From Mesobacillus subterraneus (GTDB lineage: Bacteria > Bacillota > Bacilli > Bacillales > Cytobacillaceae): 39,214 nt of DNA. The stretch lies in NCBI RefSeq assembly GCF_000934845.1, contig NZ_JXIQ01000062.1, positions 1-39,214 on the forward strand, in the 5' to 3' direction. A program made the translations under genes and the position numbers. Shown one piece after another: positions 25,635-32,714 of this stretch (the first letter of the stretch is position 1; each line of letters starts with the position of its first letter). Under the pieces are notes generated by a model, which worked only from the letters and a program-made list of their open reading frames with translations, was not told the origin of the DNA and searched no databases.

Positions 25635-25664
25635 AAAGAGGAGAGCACAGCTTTCCTCTTTTTC
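25635..25664 (+). terminator. terminator or attenuator after the dioxygenase gene
   Basis: AAAGAGGAGAGC (25635-25646) pairs with GCTTTCCTCTTT (25650-25661) with one mismatch, followed by T's. The next two frames lack a clear promoter of their own, so partial read-through is possible. Confidence 0.8.
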
Positions 25665-25711
25665 AAGTTTAAAGAGAAACTAGCACTTATTCGCTTGTGA
25701 GGTGAAAAATT

Positions 25712-25885
25712 TTGGAAAAAGAAGAAAAAAATAAAAACCATTGTGCAGGCGGTTCCTGAGGAATGGGACCTAAGCGTACTGGTGAAGAAGGAAAAGGGAA
25801 ATTCTCTGGCTTCCCCCCGATCTGACCGGCTACGTACATATGGCTCCTGGTAGGAGTCATTTATCTGATCTCTAAATTATTTTAA
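25712..25885 (+). other. 57-codon frame with two in-frame UGA codons: selenoprotein candidate or pseudogene
   Basis: From TTG 25712, with GAGGTG seven bases upstream, one frame runs to TAA 25883-25885. Its only interruptions are TGA at 25757-25759 and 25823-25825. The translation is MEKEEKNKNHCAGGS, UGA, a Gly/Lys/Glu-rich stretch (GMGPKRTGEEGKGKFSGF), PPI, UGA, PATYIWLLVGVIYLISKLF. The last part is a plausible membrane helix, predicting a small C-tail-anchored protein with a Cys-x-Gly-Gly-Ser-U redox-like motif. An 8-bp hairpin follows the second UGA at a bacterial-SECIS-like distance; none is clear after the first. The next gene, a flavoprotein, starts 36 bp later. Alternatives: UGG-to-UGA decay at two tryptophans, or a chance open frame. 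Confidence 0.45.
25840..25860 (+). promoter_or_regulatory. bSECIS-like stem-loop after the second UGA
   Basis: ATGGCTCC (25840-25847) pairs with GGAGTCAT (25853-25860), with one G-U, around the loop TGGTA. The apical loop begins 22 nt after UGA 25823-25825 and has G as its second base. This fits the published bacterial SECIS pattern: loop 16-37 nt from UGA, a short loop, and G among its first two bases. Many hairpins would fit by chance. Confidence 0.4.
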
Positions 25886-25921
25886 AAAATTTTAGTGATA
25901 GCAAATCAGGAGGAGTAAGAA

Positions 25922-26491
25922 ATGCTGGATGTATTAGTGATTGGAGGCGGAATCTCGGGAGGTTCTGCTGCGATTTATACTGCACAAGGTGGGCTGAAAA
26001 CTGGAGTCATTGATTCTGGCAAATCTCAGATAAAACAAGTTACAAAGATATTTAATTATCCGGGCATCAAAGAAATTAGCGGTGTAGAACTTTTGGAAAA
26101 TATCAAAGACCAGGTGATCGCTGCAGGTACTGAATGGAATGAAGGGATAGTGGAGACCGTCAAAAAGAAGGATCATGGATTTTCCGTCATTTTAACGGAT
26201 GGCAATGAATTTGATACCAAACATTTGATTATTGCAACCAATCTTCAAACTTCATTGCTTGAAAGTCTTGGATTCGAGCTGGCAGTCAATGAGAAGGTAC
26301 CAAGCGGAAAAATTAAAAAAGTACTGGGAATCGAGCCGGATGGAACAACAAACCAGCCTAATCTTTATATCACAAGTCTACTGGCAGGTCTTTCAAGTCA
26401 ATCCGTTATTGCTGCAGGGCATGGCGCTGCATTAGGTATTTCAATTGTTACAAAAGAAACAGGTAAAACCTATATGTGGCACGATAAGTAA
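25922..26491 (+). CDS. short FAD-binding, thioredoxin-reductase-like protein
   Basis: A 189-residue protein starting with an FAD-binding Rossmann motif (VLVIGGGISGGSAAIYTA), similar to the FAD half of thioredoxin reductase. It ends with an AAGHGAALG-like segment of the kind that closes the FAD domain. It is much shorter than thioredoxin reductase (about 310-320 residues): the NAD(P)H domain and redox-active CxxC are absent. It may therefore need an electron donor partner or have another role. GGAGGAG precedes the ATG. It follows the double-UGA frame by 36 bp and may be cotranscribed with it. Confidence 0.8.
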   Translation: MLDVLVIGGGISGGSAAIYTAQGGLKTGVIDSGKSQIKQVTKIFNYPGIKEISGVELLENIKDQVIAAGTEWNEGIVETVKKKDHGFSVILTDGNEFDTKHLIIATNLQTSLLESLGFELAVNEKVPSGKIKKVLGIEPDGTTNQPNLYITSLLAGLSSQSVIAAGHGAALGISIVTKETGKTYMWHDK

Positions 26492-26620
26492 TTTTTCATG
26501 TGATATTAAAAAATTTTATTTTTCCCATAATTAGCATCTTATTGACGAAATTAAGAACGGACATTTTGAACATTTTGTTACAACTGTTCTAGCTTTATAT
26601 TAATTAATACGATAACTCCC

Positions 26621-26656
26621 TATAATATAGTGTATACACTTGAGCCTTTTTCAAGT
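26621..26656 (+). promoter_or_regulatory. -10 element and inverted repeat before the small membrane gene
   Basis: TATAAT at 26621-26626 is followed by ACTTGA (26638-26643) and TCAAGT (26651-26656), an inverted repeat in the early leader. The -35 is poor. It could be an operator or a weak hairpin. Confidence 0.35.
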
Positions 26657-26681
26657 ATAGAGATTATGGGGGTATGGTCGT

Positions 26682-26951
26682 ATGAGATGGCTATGGGTTT
26701 TATTGCTGTCGATCATAAGTGTTTTATTCCTTATAAAAGGAATAGAGCTATGGTCGGTCATCGACCATGTGGATAAAGATGGCATTGGGATAACATTTCT
26801 GGGTTTTAGCATTACCGATAAAGTTTTAAATGAAAGGATATCGGGCTATGCACTTGGATTTACGATTGCCTCGATCATTCCATTCCTAGTAGCAGCGAAT
26901 ATTGTTTTTAGGGAAAAAATAAAAAAGAATATTTATGCGAAAAAGATATAA
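26682..26951 (+). CDS. small two-helix membrane protein
   Basis: An 89-residue protein with two hydrophobic helices (about 3-20 and 58-80), a short extracytoplasmic-type loop between them and a strongly basic C-terminal tail (REKIKKNIYAKKI). I do not recognise the family. GGGGG about ten bases before ATG 26682 is the likely ribosome site. It is monocistronic, with a downstream terminator. Confidence 0.65.
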   Translation: MRWLWVLLLSIISVLFLIKGIELWSVIDHVDKDGIGITFLGFSITDKVLNERISGYALGFTIASIIPFLVAANIVFREKIKKNIYAKKI

Positions 26952-26988
26952 ATAAGTCTGGCTAAAAAAGAGCCTGGCTTATTTTTTT
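26950..26988 (+). terminator. terminator of the small membrane gene
   Basis: AAATAAGTCTGGCT (26950-26963) pairs imperfectly with AGCCTGGCTTATTT (26971-26984), running into T's. Confidence 0.8.
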
Positions 26989-27057
26989 GATTGAAAATGT
27001 TACATCCTGAAAAGGGACGGGAATTATAGCAGAAAATAAGGTGATGGAGGAAGACAA

Positions 27058-27726
27058 ATGTGTGGAAGATTTTCGTTATTCGAGGACATAAGTTCCTTGG
27101 AGGATCAATTCAAGTTCGACTTCCGAGATGAGATCGAGATGAGGTACAATATTGCTCCCGGTCAAGAAATATTGGCAGTTATAGACAATGACGAGGGGAG
27201 GATAGGAAAAAAAATGAGGTGGGGATTGATTCCCTTCTGGGCGGATGATGAAAAAATCGGCTATCGTATGATTAATGCGCGTGCCGAGACAGTCGATGAA
27301 AAAGCAAGCTTTAAGGACGCACTTAAACAAAGGCGTTGCCTGATCCTTACCGATGGATTTTACGAATGGAAAAAAGAAGGGAAACATAAGCAACCGTATC
27401 GTTTTGCAATGAAGGATAAAAAACCCTTTGCATTTGCAGGGGTTTGGGAGAATTGGAACAAGGATGGGAAGGATATTGCTTCCTGTACGATTATTACAAC
27501 TAGCGCAAATGAAATAGTCGGAAAAATCCATGATAGAATGCCTGTGATTCTTCCAAAAGAAAAGTTTGAGGTGTGGCTTGACCGGTCACTGAATCAAGCT
27601 AGCGATTTAAAAAAGCTGTTAGTTCCTTATGAAGGGTCCTTCATGGAAGTATATCCAGTGTCAACCGCCATTAATTCGGCAAAAAATGAAGGAAAGGAAC
27701 TTATTGTTCCGCTAAATAGCTTGTAG
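27058..27726 (+). CDS. HMCES/YedK-type abasic-site processing protein
   Basis: A 222-residue SRAP-domain protein. The catalytic Cys2 follows the initiator Met (MCGRFS), N73 is in INARAET, E103 is in DGFYEW and a late His is in KIHDRMPV. Relatives crosslink to abasic sites in single-stranded DNA through Cys2, shielding them during replication; several bacterial members are SOS-linked. GGAGG precedes the ATG. I see no LexA box upstream. Confidence 0.93.
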   Translation: MCGRFSLFEDISSLEDQFKFDFRDEIEMRYNIAPGQEILAVIDNDEGRIGKKMRWGLIPFWADDEKIGYRMINARAETVDEKASFKDALKQRRCLILTDGFYEWKKEGKHKQPYRFAMKDKKPFAFAGVWENWNKDGKDIASCTIITTSANEIVGKIHDRMPVILPKEKFEVWLDRSLNQASDLKKLLVPYEGSFMEVYPVSTAINSAKNEGKELIVPLNSL

Positions 27727-27831
27727 GAAATTACCCCCTTTCAGTTCCAATGTTTGATACAAGTCTTGGTTGTGGTAAAGAAACATACAGTCAAACAACA
27801 AAATGAAAACATGCTGGAAAGAGGGATTTTC

Positions 27832-28035
27832 ATGAATGATTTTACTTCATCAGGATATTATGAACTGACACACAAAAACGACCGTTTTTCTTTTCTGCAA
27901 TTTATGCGAGAGGATGTAATATGTGATGTTTGCTATATCACTTTAAAAAATGTCATTGCTGGTGAAACATTGACTTTTGAACAATCTGAAGTCAGTGGTT
28001 TAAAAAAAGCTGGTGAAAAAGCAAATGCCAGTTAA
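27832..28035 (+). CDS. unknown 67-residue protein
   Basis: A small soluble protein with two cysteines close together (ICDVC) and a Lys-rich tail. I do not recognise it. ATG 27832 follows AGAGGGATTTTC, a good site; a longer frame from TTG 27754 would add 26 residues with no ribosome site. It lies 105 bp after the abasic-site gene and 66 bp before the next small gene, which has its own promoter. Confidence 0.55.
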   Translation: MNDFTSSGYYELTHKNDRFSFLQFMREDVICDVCYITLKNVIAGETLTFEQSEVSGLKKAGEKANAS

Positions 28036-28038
28036 CTA

Positions 28039-28068
28039 TTGCTTATTCCTTGATGGTTTCTTTATACT
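28039..28068 (+). promoter_or_regulatory. candidate promoter of the DUF6501-like gene
   Basis: TTGCTT (28039-28044), 18 bp, TATACT (28063-28068). Confidence 0.5.
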
Positions 28069-28101
28069 AGAGTGTATAAAACTCATGTAAAGGAAGTGCA
28101 A

Positions 28102-28311
28102 ATGATGATCCATATGAACTGGCAGGAACGCGAAACGATCAAGACTCTTAAATGCGTTCATACAGATGCAAAAAAATATATTGTCGATAAGAAGTTAACT
28201 CCAGGAAAGATATATGAGGTCAAGAACGAGACAGAAGAATTCTTTTTTATTATTGATAATTCTGGTAAAGTTGGCGGTTACTACAAAGATTATTTTGAAG
28301 AGAAAAAATAA
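28102..28311 (+). CDS. small conserved protein (DUF6501-like)
   Basis: A 69-residue protein with CVHTDAKKYIV, LTPGKIYEVKNETEEF and a DNSGKVGGYYKDYF tail, which I associate with an uncharacterised Bacillaceae family (DUF6501, from memory). It reads like a small SH3-like or beta-barrel fold. AAGGAAG precedes ATG 28102; a second ATG follows immediately at 28105. A terminator follows. Function unknown. Confidence 0.7.
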   Translation: MMIHMNWQERETIKTLKCVHTDAKKYIVDKKLTPGKIYEVKNETEEFFFIIDNSGKVGGYYKDYFEEKK

Positions 28312-28315
28312 AGGG

Positions 28316-28350
28316 AAAGGCTGGCGGCGAAAACCGTTCAGCCTTTTTTC
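28316..28350 (+). terminator. terminator after the DUF6501-like gene
   Basis: AAAGGCTG (28316-28323) pairs with CAGCCTTT (28339-28346), with extra GCGG/CCGT pairing inside and a T run. Confidence 0.9.
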
Positions 28351-28419
28351 TATTAAATGTATACCTTAACTCAATTTCCTGTGGTAGGATAAGGAAATAT
28401 AGGGTAAGGAGTTGGAGAC

Positions 28420-29001
28420 ATGGATAAAAAAGTCACTTTGGAAGGTAAGACGGTAAAGTTGGTGTCTATGGATTCCAGTCAGCTGGATGGTTTATGGGAG
28501 GCCGGGCAGAATCAGTCAATTTGGGAATTTACATCAGCAAAGGTCACAAATAAAGGCGAGATGAAAAAGGTTGTTGAATCTGCGATCGCAGAAAAAGAGA
28601 AAGGGACGCAAATACCCTTTGTTGTTCTTGACAAGAAAACTGGAAAAATAGTGGGTAGTTCAAGATTCCTCGACATTTCAGAGCTACATAATACGCTTGA
28701 AATTGGCTGGACTTGGTACAGCCCTGAGTATTGGAGAACAAGTGTGAATACGGAAACGAAATTGCTCATGCTCCAGCATGCTTTTGAAAATAGGGGTGTC
28801 AATAGAGTGCAGTTTTGTACAGATTCAAGAAATGTACGCTCACAAACGGCGATCGCCCGCCTTGGTGCGCAAAGAGAAGGAGTGCTTCGCAAACATCGAA
28901 TTATCGCTGATGGTTATATAAGAGATACCGTTGTCTATAGTATCCTAAAAGAAGAATGGCCAGTTATTAAATCAAATTTATATGAAAAGTTAAATAGATA
29001 A
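28420..29001 (+). CDS. GNAT N-acetyltransferase, RimJ/RimL type
   Basis: A 193-residue acetyltransferase of the RimL branch. EIGWTWYSPEYWRTSVN, the helix NRVQFCTDSRNVRSQTAIARLGAQREGVLRKH and the VVYSIL strand are the usual signature; the acetyl-CoA loop precedes the NTETKLLML helix. It could modify a protein N-terminus or a small amine; no substrate is evident. AGGAG precedes the ATG. The crcB pair starts 16 bp after its stop and is probably cotranscribed. Confidence 0.85.
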   Translation: MDKKVTLEGKTVKLVSMDSSQLDGLWEAGQNQSIWEFTSAKVTNKGEMKKVVESAIAEKEKGTQIPFVVLDKKTGKIVGSSRFLDISELHNTLEIGWTWYSPEYWRTSVNTETKLLMLQHAFENRGVNRVQFCTDSRNVRSQTAIARLGAQREGVLRKHRIIADGYIRDTVVYSILKEEWPVIKSNLYEKLNR

Positions 29002-29017
29002 AAGGAAGGTTTTTTTA

Positions 29018-29407
29018 TTGGTATATCTAGGAGTAGGACTTGGAGGAGTGGTAGGAAGCCTCCTGCGGTACTTCGTTAGTGTTAGCACAAGCAACTTCTT
29101 AACGAATGGCTTTCCTGTTGGAACTGTAATAGTGAATTTAGCTGGATCTTTGTTCCTAGGATGGTTCACGTCTCGTATTATCGGGAAAAATATCCTGAAT
29201 CCTGTATTGTCTACTTCCATCGCTACTGGTCTTACAGGCTCATTCACCACTTTTTCGACATTCAGCATGGAAACAATAGTTTATATAGAGGATGGCAGGA
29301 TCGGAATAGCCATATTCTATGTGCTTGTCAGTGCTGTTGGAGGACTGCTCCTTGCAGCAGTGGGTTATAGGCTAGGCGCAGTTCCTTTCGGGGAGGCAGG
29401 AAAATGA
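29018..29407 (+). CDS. crcB: fluoride channel FluC/CrcB, subunit 1
   Basis: A 129-residue, four-helix membrane protein with GSLLRYF, VNLAGSLFLGW and TGSFTTFSTFS, the CrcB hallmarks lining the fluoride pore. It starts at TTG with AAAGGAAGG eight bases upstream. It overlaps the second crcB by four bases. Paired CrcB genes are common in Bacillaceae and may form an antiparallel heterodimer, while single-gene versions are dual-topology homodimers. I find no fluoride riboswitch upstream. Confidence 0.92.
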   Translation: MVYLGVGLGGVVGSLLRYFVSVSTSNFLTNGFPVGTVIVNLAGSLFLGWFTSRIIGKNILNPVLSTSIATGLTGSFTTFSTFSMETIVYIEDGRIGIAIFYVLVSAVGGLLLAAVGYRLGAVPFGEAGK

Positions 29408-29754
29408 GTGGGTTTATATTGATAGCTTTAGGAGGAATGGCCGGAGCTACCTCCCGTTTCATGGTTCAAAGGGTCATCCCGAAGACTATTCTGCCCGTTG
29501 CTACGCTCACAGTAAATCTCTTGGGATCTTTCCTGCTCGGATGGATCGTCGGTCAAGGAATCCAAGGGGATCTATATCTTTTCGCTGCTACCGGATTTAT
29601 GGGAGCATTCACCACTTTTTCAACATTGAATGTGGACTTAGTAAAAATGATCAATAATAAACAATATAAAGTTCTAACAGTATATATGATAATAACCTAT
29701 TTCGGCGGTCTCGCAAGTGGATGTGCAGGCTTAATTATTGGCAGGTTATTGTAG
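29404..29754 (+). CDS. crcB: fluoride channel FluC/CrcB, subunit 2
   Basis: A 116-residue CrcB protein with four helices, GATSRFMV, VNLLGSFLLGW and MGAFTTFSTLN. It begins within the stop of the first crcB (ATGA), so it is translationally coupled. The two differ enough to suggest opposite fixed orientations in the membrane. A bidirectional terminator follows. Confidence 0.92.
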   Translation: MSGFILIALGGMAGATSRFMVQRVIPKTILPVATLTVNLLGSFLLGWIVGQGIQGDLYLFAATGFMGAFTTFSTLNVDLVKMINNKQYKVLTVYMIITYFGGLASGCAGLIIGRLL

Positions 29755-29760
29755 AAAGAA

Positions 29761-29790
29761 AAAACACCAATTCTACTGAATTGGTGTTTT
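29761..29790. terminator. bidirectional terminator between crcB and yidC
   Basis: AAAACACCAATTC (29761-29773) pairs with GAATTGGTGTTTT (29778-29790) around TACT. On the minus strand the last yidC codons and its stop lie inside this hairpin. Confidence 0.95.
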
Positions 29791-30552
29791 TTCTAGCTTT
29801 TCCACTTTTAGTGAATCTTGAGCATAAACTTTTTTTGCCAGTAATGTTTGTACAATCAAGAATATCCCGCCAACTGTCCAGTAAAGTGGAAGGGCGGAAG
29901 GTGCATTCAAGGAAAATAGGACGATCATAGCTGGTGACAGCAGTCCCATCAATTTCATTTGCTTTTTCTGATCTTCTGTCACATTAGACATGGATACCTT
30001 AAACTGCAGGTAGTAGATCACACCGGCTGCAGCAGTGATCCATACATCAGAATGCCCAAGATTGAACCAGAGGAAGGAGTGGCTGGCAATATCGGTGGAA
30101 TTGCTTATCGCATAATAAAGGCCCATCAATATTGGCATTTGTATCAGCATTGGCAGGCAGCCGACAGACAGGGGATTGACGCCGTGCTTCTGATAAAGCC
30201 CCATCATTTCCTGCTGCAATTTCTTTTGTTCAGCAGAATCCTTCGTGTCTTTGAGCTTCTTCTGAATTTCATCCATTTCAGGCTTGAGCACTTCCATTTT
30301 CTCTTTCATGCTTTGCTGACTTTTGTATTGCTTTAACATTAAGGGCATCAAGATCAGCCTAATGAGTAAAGTGATGAAAATGATCGCCAGACCGTAGCTA
30401 TCTCCTGTAATGCCGGCAAAAAACTTGATAAGCCAGGTGAAAGGATTGATAAAGGTTGTCTGGAAAAAGGATCCGTCGCTTGTCAACGACTGACATCCTG
30501 TTAATAGTGCAGGTATCATTAGAACAATCATCATGGTGAATAGCTTCTTCAT
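29773..30552 (-). CDS. yidC: membrane protein insertase YidC/OxaA
   Basis: A 259-residue lipoprotein insertase of the five-helix Bacillus type. It has a signal peptide with lipobox LLTGC (Cys20), the conserved groove Arg65 in TLLIRLILMP, a charged helical hairpin (about 75-110), and NPLSVGCLPMLIQMPILMGLYYAI. It inserts proteins into the membrane, alone or with Sec. AGGAGG before ATG 30552 fixes the start; an upstream frame to 30615 is rejected. Bacillus usually has two paralogues (SpoIIIJ, YqjG); I cannot say which this is. A small membrane gene lies 25 bp upstream. Confidence 0.92.
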   Translation of the reverse strand: MKKLFTMMIVLMIPALLTGCQSLTSDGSFFQTTFINPFTWLIKFFAGITGDSYGLAIIFITLLIRLILMPLMLKQYKSQQSMKEKMEVLKPEMDEIQKKLKDTKDSAEQKKLQQEMMGLYQKHGVNPLSVGCLPMLIQMPILMGLYYAISNSTDIASHSFLWFNLGHSDVWITAAAGVIYYLQFKVSMSNVTEDQKKQMKLMGLLSPAMIVLFSLNAPSALPLYWTVGGIFLIVQTLLAKKVYAQDSLKVEKLEKTPIQ

Positions 30553-30577
30553 TTTTCTCCTCCTAAATGAAATTGGA

Positions 30578-30862
30578 TTAAAAACGAAAGGAGAAAAAAT
30601 TGCTATCTTCCTCACCAGGATTGATTTTTATTTTTACACGCTTAAGAATTTGTAGACGAAGACTTATTCCTAGTTCAGCCTTATTTTTAAAAGCTATTTC
30701 AGAGGATGATGGCTTTAGCTTGATTCCAAATAAGTTTGAATCGATTATAGAGGTGTCACGCAATACCCAGAAAATGGCCATCGACATGCTGATGAGCAAA
30801 GTCAAATAAACACTATATACGGTTGTTGCATCAACTGACTGAACATAAATTTCGGATAGCAT
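30578..30862 (-). CDS. small membrane protein upstream of yidC
   Basis: A 94-residue protein with one N-terminal membrane helix (about 15-35) and a basic cytoplasmic-type tail rich in Lys/Arg (RLQILKRVKIKIN). The ribosome site AGAGGTGAT just before the ATG is near-perfect. It ends 25 bp before yidC and is probably cotranscribed with it. I do not recognise the family. In B. subtilis, MifM encoded upstream of yqjG is a membrane protein that stalls ribosomes to sense insertase activity: same position, size and topology, but similarity of sequence is not evident to me. Confidence 0.72.
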   Translation of the reverse strand: MLSEIYVQSVDATTVYSVYLTLLISMSMAIFWVLRDTSIIDSNLFGIKLKPSSSEIAFKNKAELGISLRLQILKRVKIKINPGEEDSNFFSFRF

Positions 30863-31126
30863 GTCATCACCTCTCTTCTGTCATTGCTTCATTATATTTG
30901 AGAAATCGAACCTTAGCAACTATTAATATATACGGACCTACCTGTAAAAAGTTTCATTTCCCATATAGTGGGATTTCAAAAATGGGATTAGGGACAAAGT
31001 AGATAAAAAACTTCCCAATAAAGAGGAGTGGCAATCATGAAGAAGGTTGTGATTTAGATATTTTGACAGCTCTCATGATAAGATGGTATCAAGAAAAAGT
31101 GGCTTGTCAAGAAACAACCGAAAAAT
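30863..31126. other. intergenic region with decayed-looking frames
   Basis: No convincing gene. On the plus strand GAGGAG precedes ATG 31037, which opens only six codons (MKKVVI) before TAG. TTGACA (31063-31068) and TGTCAA (31105-31110), with TGATA/TATCA nested inside, form an inverted repeat. It may be leftover coding sequence. It presumably also contains the promoter for the small membrane protein-yidC pair. Confidence 0.35.
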
Positions 31127-31861
31127 TCACATCCCCCAATAGGTAACCGTATCAAAAACTCCAACAATGATTAATATGTAACCGGCAAGTTTCTGTACTA
31201 CTGAACCCAGGTTGCGACTTTTTTTCATCAATGTTCCATTCAAGCCGACGTATGAAATAATTGCTGCAAACACAATCAGCGGGATGGAAGTGCCAACGGC
31301 AAAAACAGACGGAAGGATGGCTCCGTAGGATGTGCTCAGAACAATCGGCATAAGAGTGAAGAAGAATAATGAAAACATCGTAGGGCAGAACGCGATGGAA
31401 AAGCTTACCCCCATTAAGAAAGAGCCTGTTTTTCCTTTTCCTGTCCATTGTGGTAGAACAGAAGTTAAGCGATTGACCCAATTAAATGCAAAGAGCCCAA
31501 TAAGTGAAAGGCCGATCACGATGAAAAGAGGACCAATTAGTTTGCGGAACCAAGAAAAGAAGCCTGGTAAGATTTGCTGGAAGCTATGACCAACTAGCCA
31601 AACTGTAAGGCCTAACAGTGTAAAGACAAGTATTTTTCCCAGGATGAAAAATACAATCTCAATCCACTGACTTTTCGTTTGCAGACTTCTGTTGCCATAG
31701 TAGGTTATCGCACCAAGATTTCCTGTCAGTTGGCATGGTGCAAGAGCCCCGACAAGGCCTAAGAGGAAGCTTGCCAATAAAGGGATTTGTTCAGTTTGAT
31801 TGACAAGAGTGAAAAATGGGCCGCTTAAAAAATTACTTATTTCTGTAAACAGTTGATACAT
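31127..31861 (-). CDS. CcdA/DsbD-like membrane protein
   Basis: A 244-residue, six-helix protein. Two membrane-embedded cysteines, Cys43 in GALAPCQLTGN and Cys159 in SIAFCPTMFS, match the pair in the CcdA/DsbD transmembrane domain that carries electrons from cytoplasmic thioredoxin to the outer face. It is longer than typical CcdA. A role in thiol-disulfide transfer or metal/sulfur handling is inferred. ATG 31861 follows TGGAGG at seven bases; five extra residues upstream lack support. No thioredoxin-like partner is adjacent. Confidence 0.75.
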   Translation of the reverse strand: MYQLFTEISNFLSGPFFTLVNQTEQIPLLASFLLGLVGALAPCQLTGNLGAITYYGNRSLQTKSQWIEIVFFILGKILVFTLLGLTVWLVGHSFQQILPGFFSWFRKLIGPLFIVIGLSLIGLFAFNWVNRLTSVLPQWTGKGKTGSFLMGVSFSIAFCPTMFSLFFFTLMPIVLSTSYGAILPSVFAVGTSIPLIVFAAIISYVGLNGTLMKKSRNLGSVVQKLAGYILIIVGVFDTVTYWGM

Positions 31862-31953
31862 AATGAACCTCCACAAAAAAATATTATCACTATGATACTA
31901 AAACAATATCAAAAAAGTATGCAGAAAAAAACAGCGGGCATAAATTCCTGCTG

Positions 31954-32694
31954 TTAATTCACTGCAATATGGGCGGTTAATAGCTTATAAGCATTTTCTA
32001 CTTCTGCGTGGGAAGGTGGTTCAATACCTTTCAGGGGGTACTCGAGCCCCAATGCTTCCCATTTATAAACGCCAAGCTTATGATACGGGAGGATTTCAAG
32101 TTTTTGAACATTCGTCAAGCTGCCAATAAACTCACCTAATTTTGTTAGGTCCTCGATTTCATTTGTGACTCCAGGTACTAGTACATGGCGAACCCAAATG
32201 GGAACTTGGTTGTCAGATAAAAAGTGGGCGAACTCCAAGATGTGATCATTGGCCATACCAGTCAATTTAATATGCTTTTTGCGATTGATATGTTTTAAAT
32301 CTAATAGGATCAGGTCCGTATAGTTCAATAGCTCTTCCAGCTGTTGTTGAAAAAGAGGAGCAGTGGAATAACATCCCCCAGAAGAATCAATCGTGGTGTG
32401 CACGCCTAGTTTTTTACACTCCTTAAAAAGTTGTGTAATAAATGGGATTTGTAACAGTGGCTCTCCACCGCTGACTGTAATGCCGCCGCCAGATGCTTCA
32501 ATAAAAGGGAGGTAGGATTTTAAATCATCGATTAATTCGGAAACAGACATCTGTTTGCCTATGCCGATCTCCCAAGTGTCTGCATTATGGCAAAACTGGC
32601 AGCGCAGCAGGCATCCCTGTGTAAAGATGACGTAGCGGATTCCGGGTCCGTCTACCGTTCCGAAGGTTTCAATAGAATGAATGTTTCCGATCAT
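31954..32694 (-). CDS. pflA: pyruvate formate-lyase activating enzyme
   Basis: A 246-residue radical SAM enzyme. The [4Fe-4S] motif is C28-x3-C32-x2-C35 (GCLLRCQFCHN), with the SAM-binding GGE in TVSGGEPLL. It installs the glycyl radical on PflB under anaerobic conditions. AAAGGGG precedes the ATG. It follows pflB by 75 bp, with an 11-bp hairpin between them that probably lowers its expression relative to the enzyme. Confidence 0.95.
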   Translation of the reverse strand: MIGNIHSIETFGTVDGPGIRYVIFTQGCLLRCQFCHNADTWEIGIGKQMSVSELIDDLKSYLPFIEASGGGITVSGGEPLLQIPFITQLFKECKKLGVHTTIDSSGGCYSTAPLFQQQLEELLNYTDLILLDLKHINRKKHIKLTGMANDHILEFAHFLSDNQVPIWVRHVLVPGVTNEIEDLTKLGEFIGSLTNVQKLEILPYHKLGVYKWEALGLEYPLKGIEPPSHAEVENAYKLLTAHIAVN

Positions 32695-32714
32695 GATGAT
32701 ATCCCCTTTCTTTA

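Noticed and set aside
25757-25795. bSECIS hairpin for the first UGA
   Set aside because: The best stem (ACC/GGT) has only three pairs and is too close to the UGA; it does not meet the usual criteria.
28350-29017. fluoride riboswitch ahead of the crcB pair
   Set aside because: I looked for the conserved crcB-motif core upstream of the acetyltransferase and before crcB and did not find it.
31037-31057. MKKVVI-TAG as a read-through or selenocysteine case
   Set aside because: The stop is TAG, not TGA, and more stops follow at once in the same frame.
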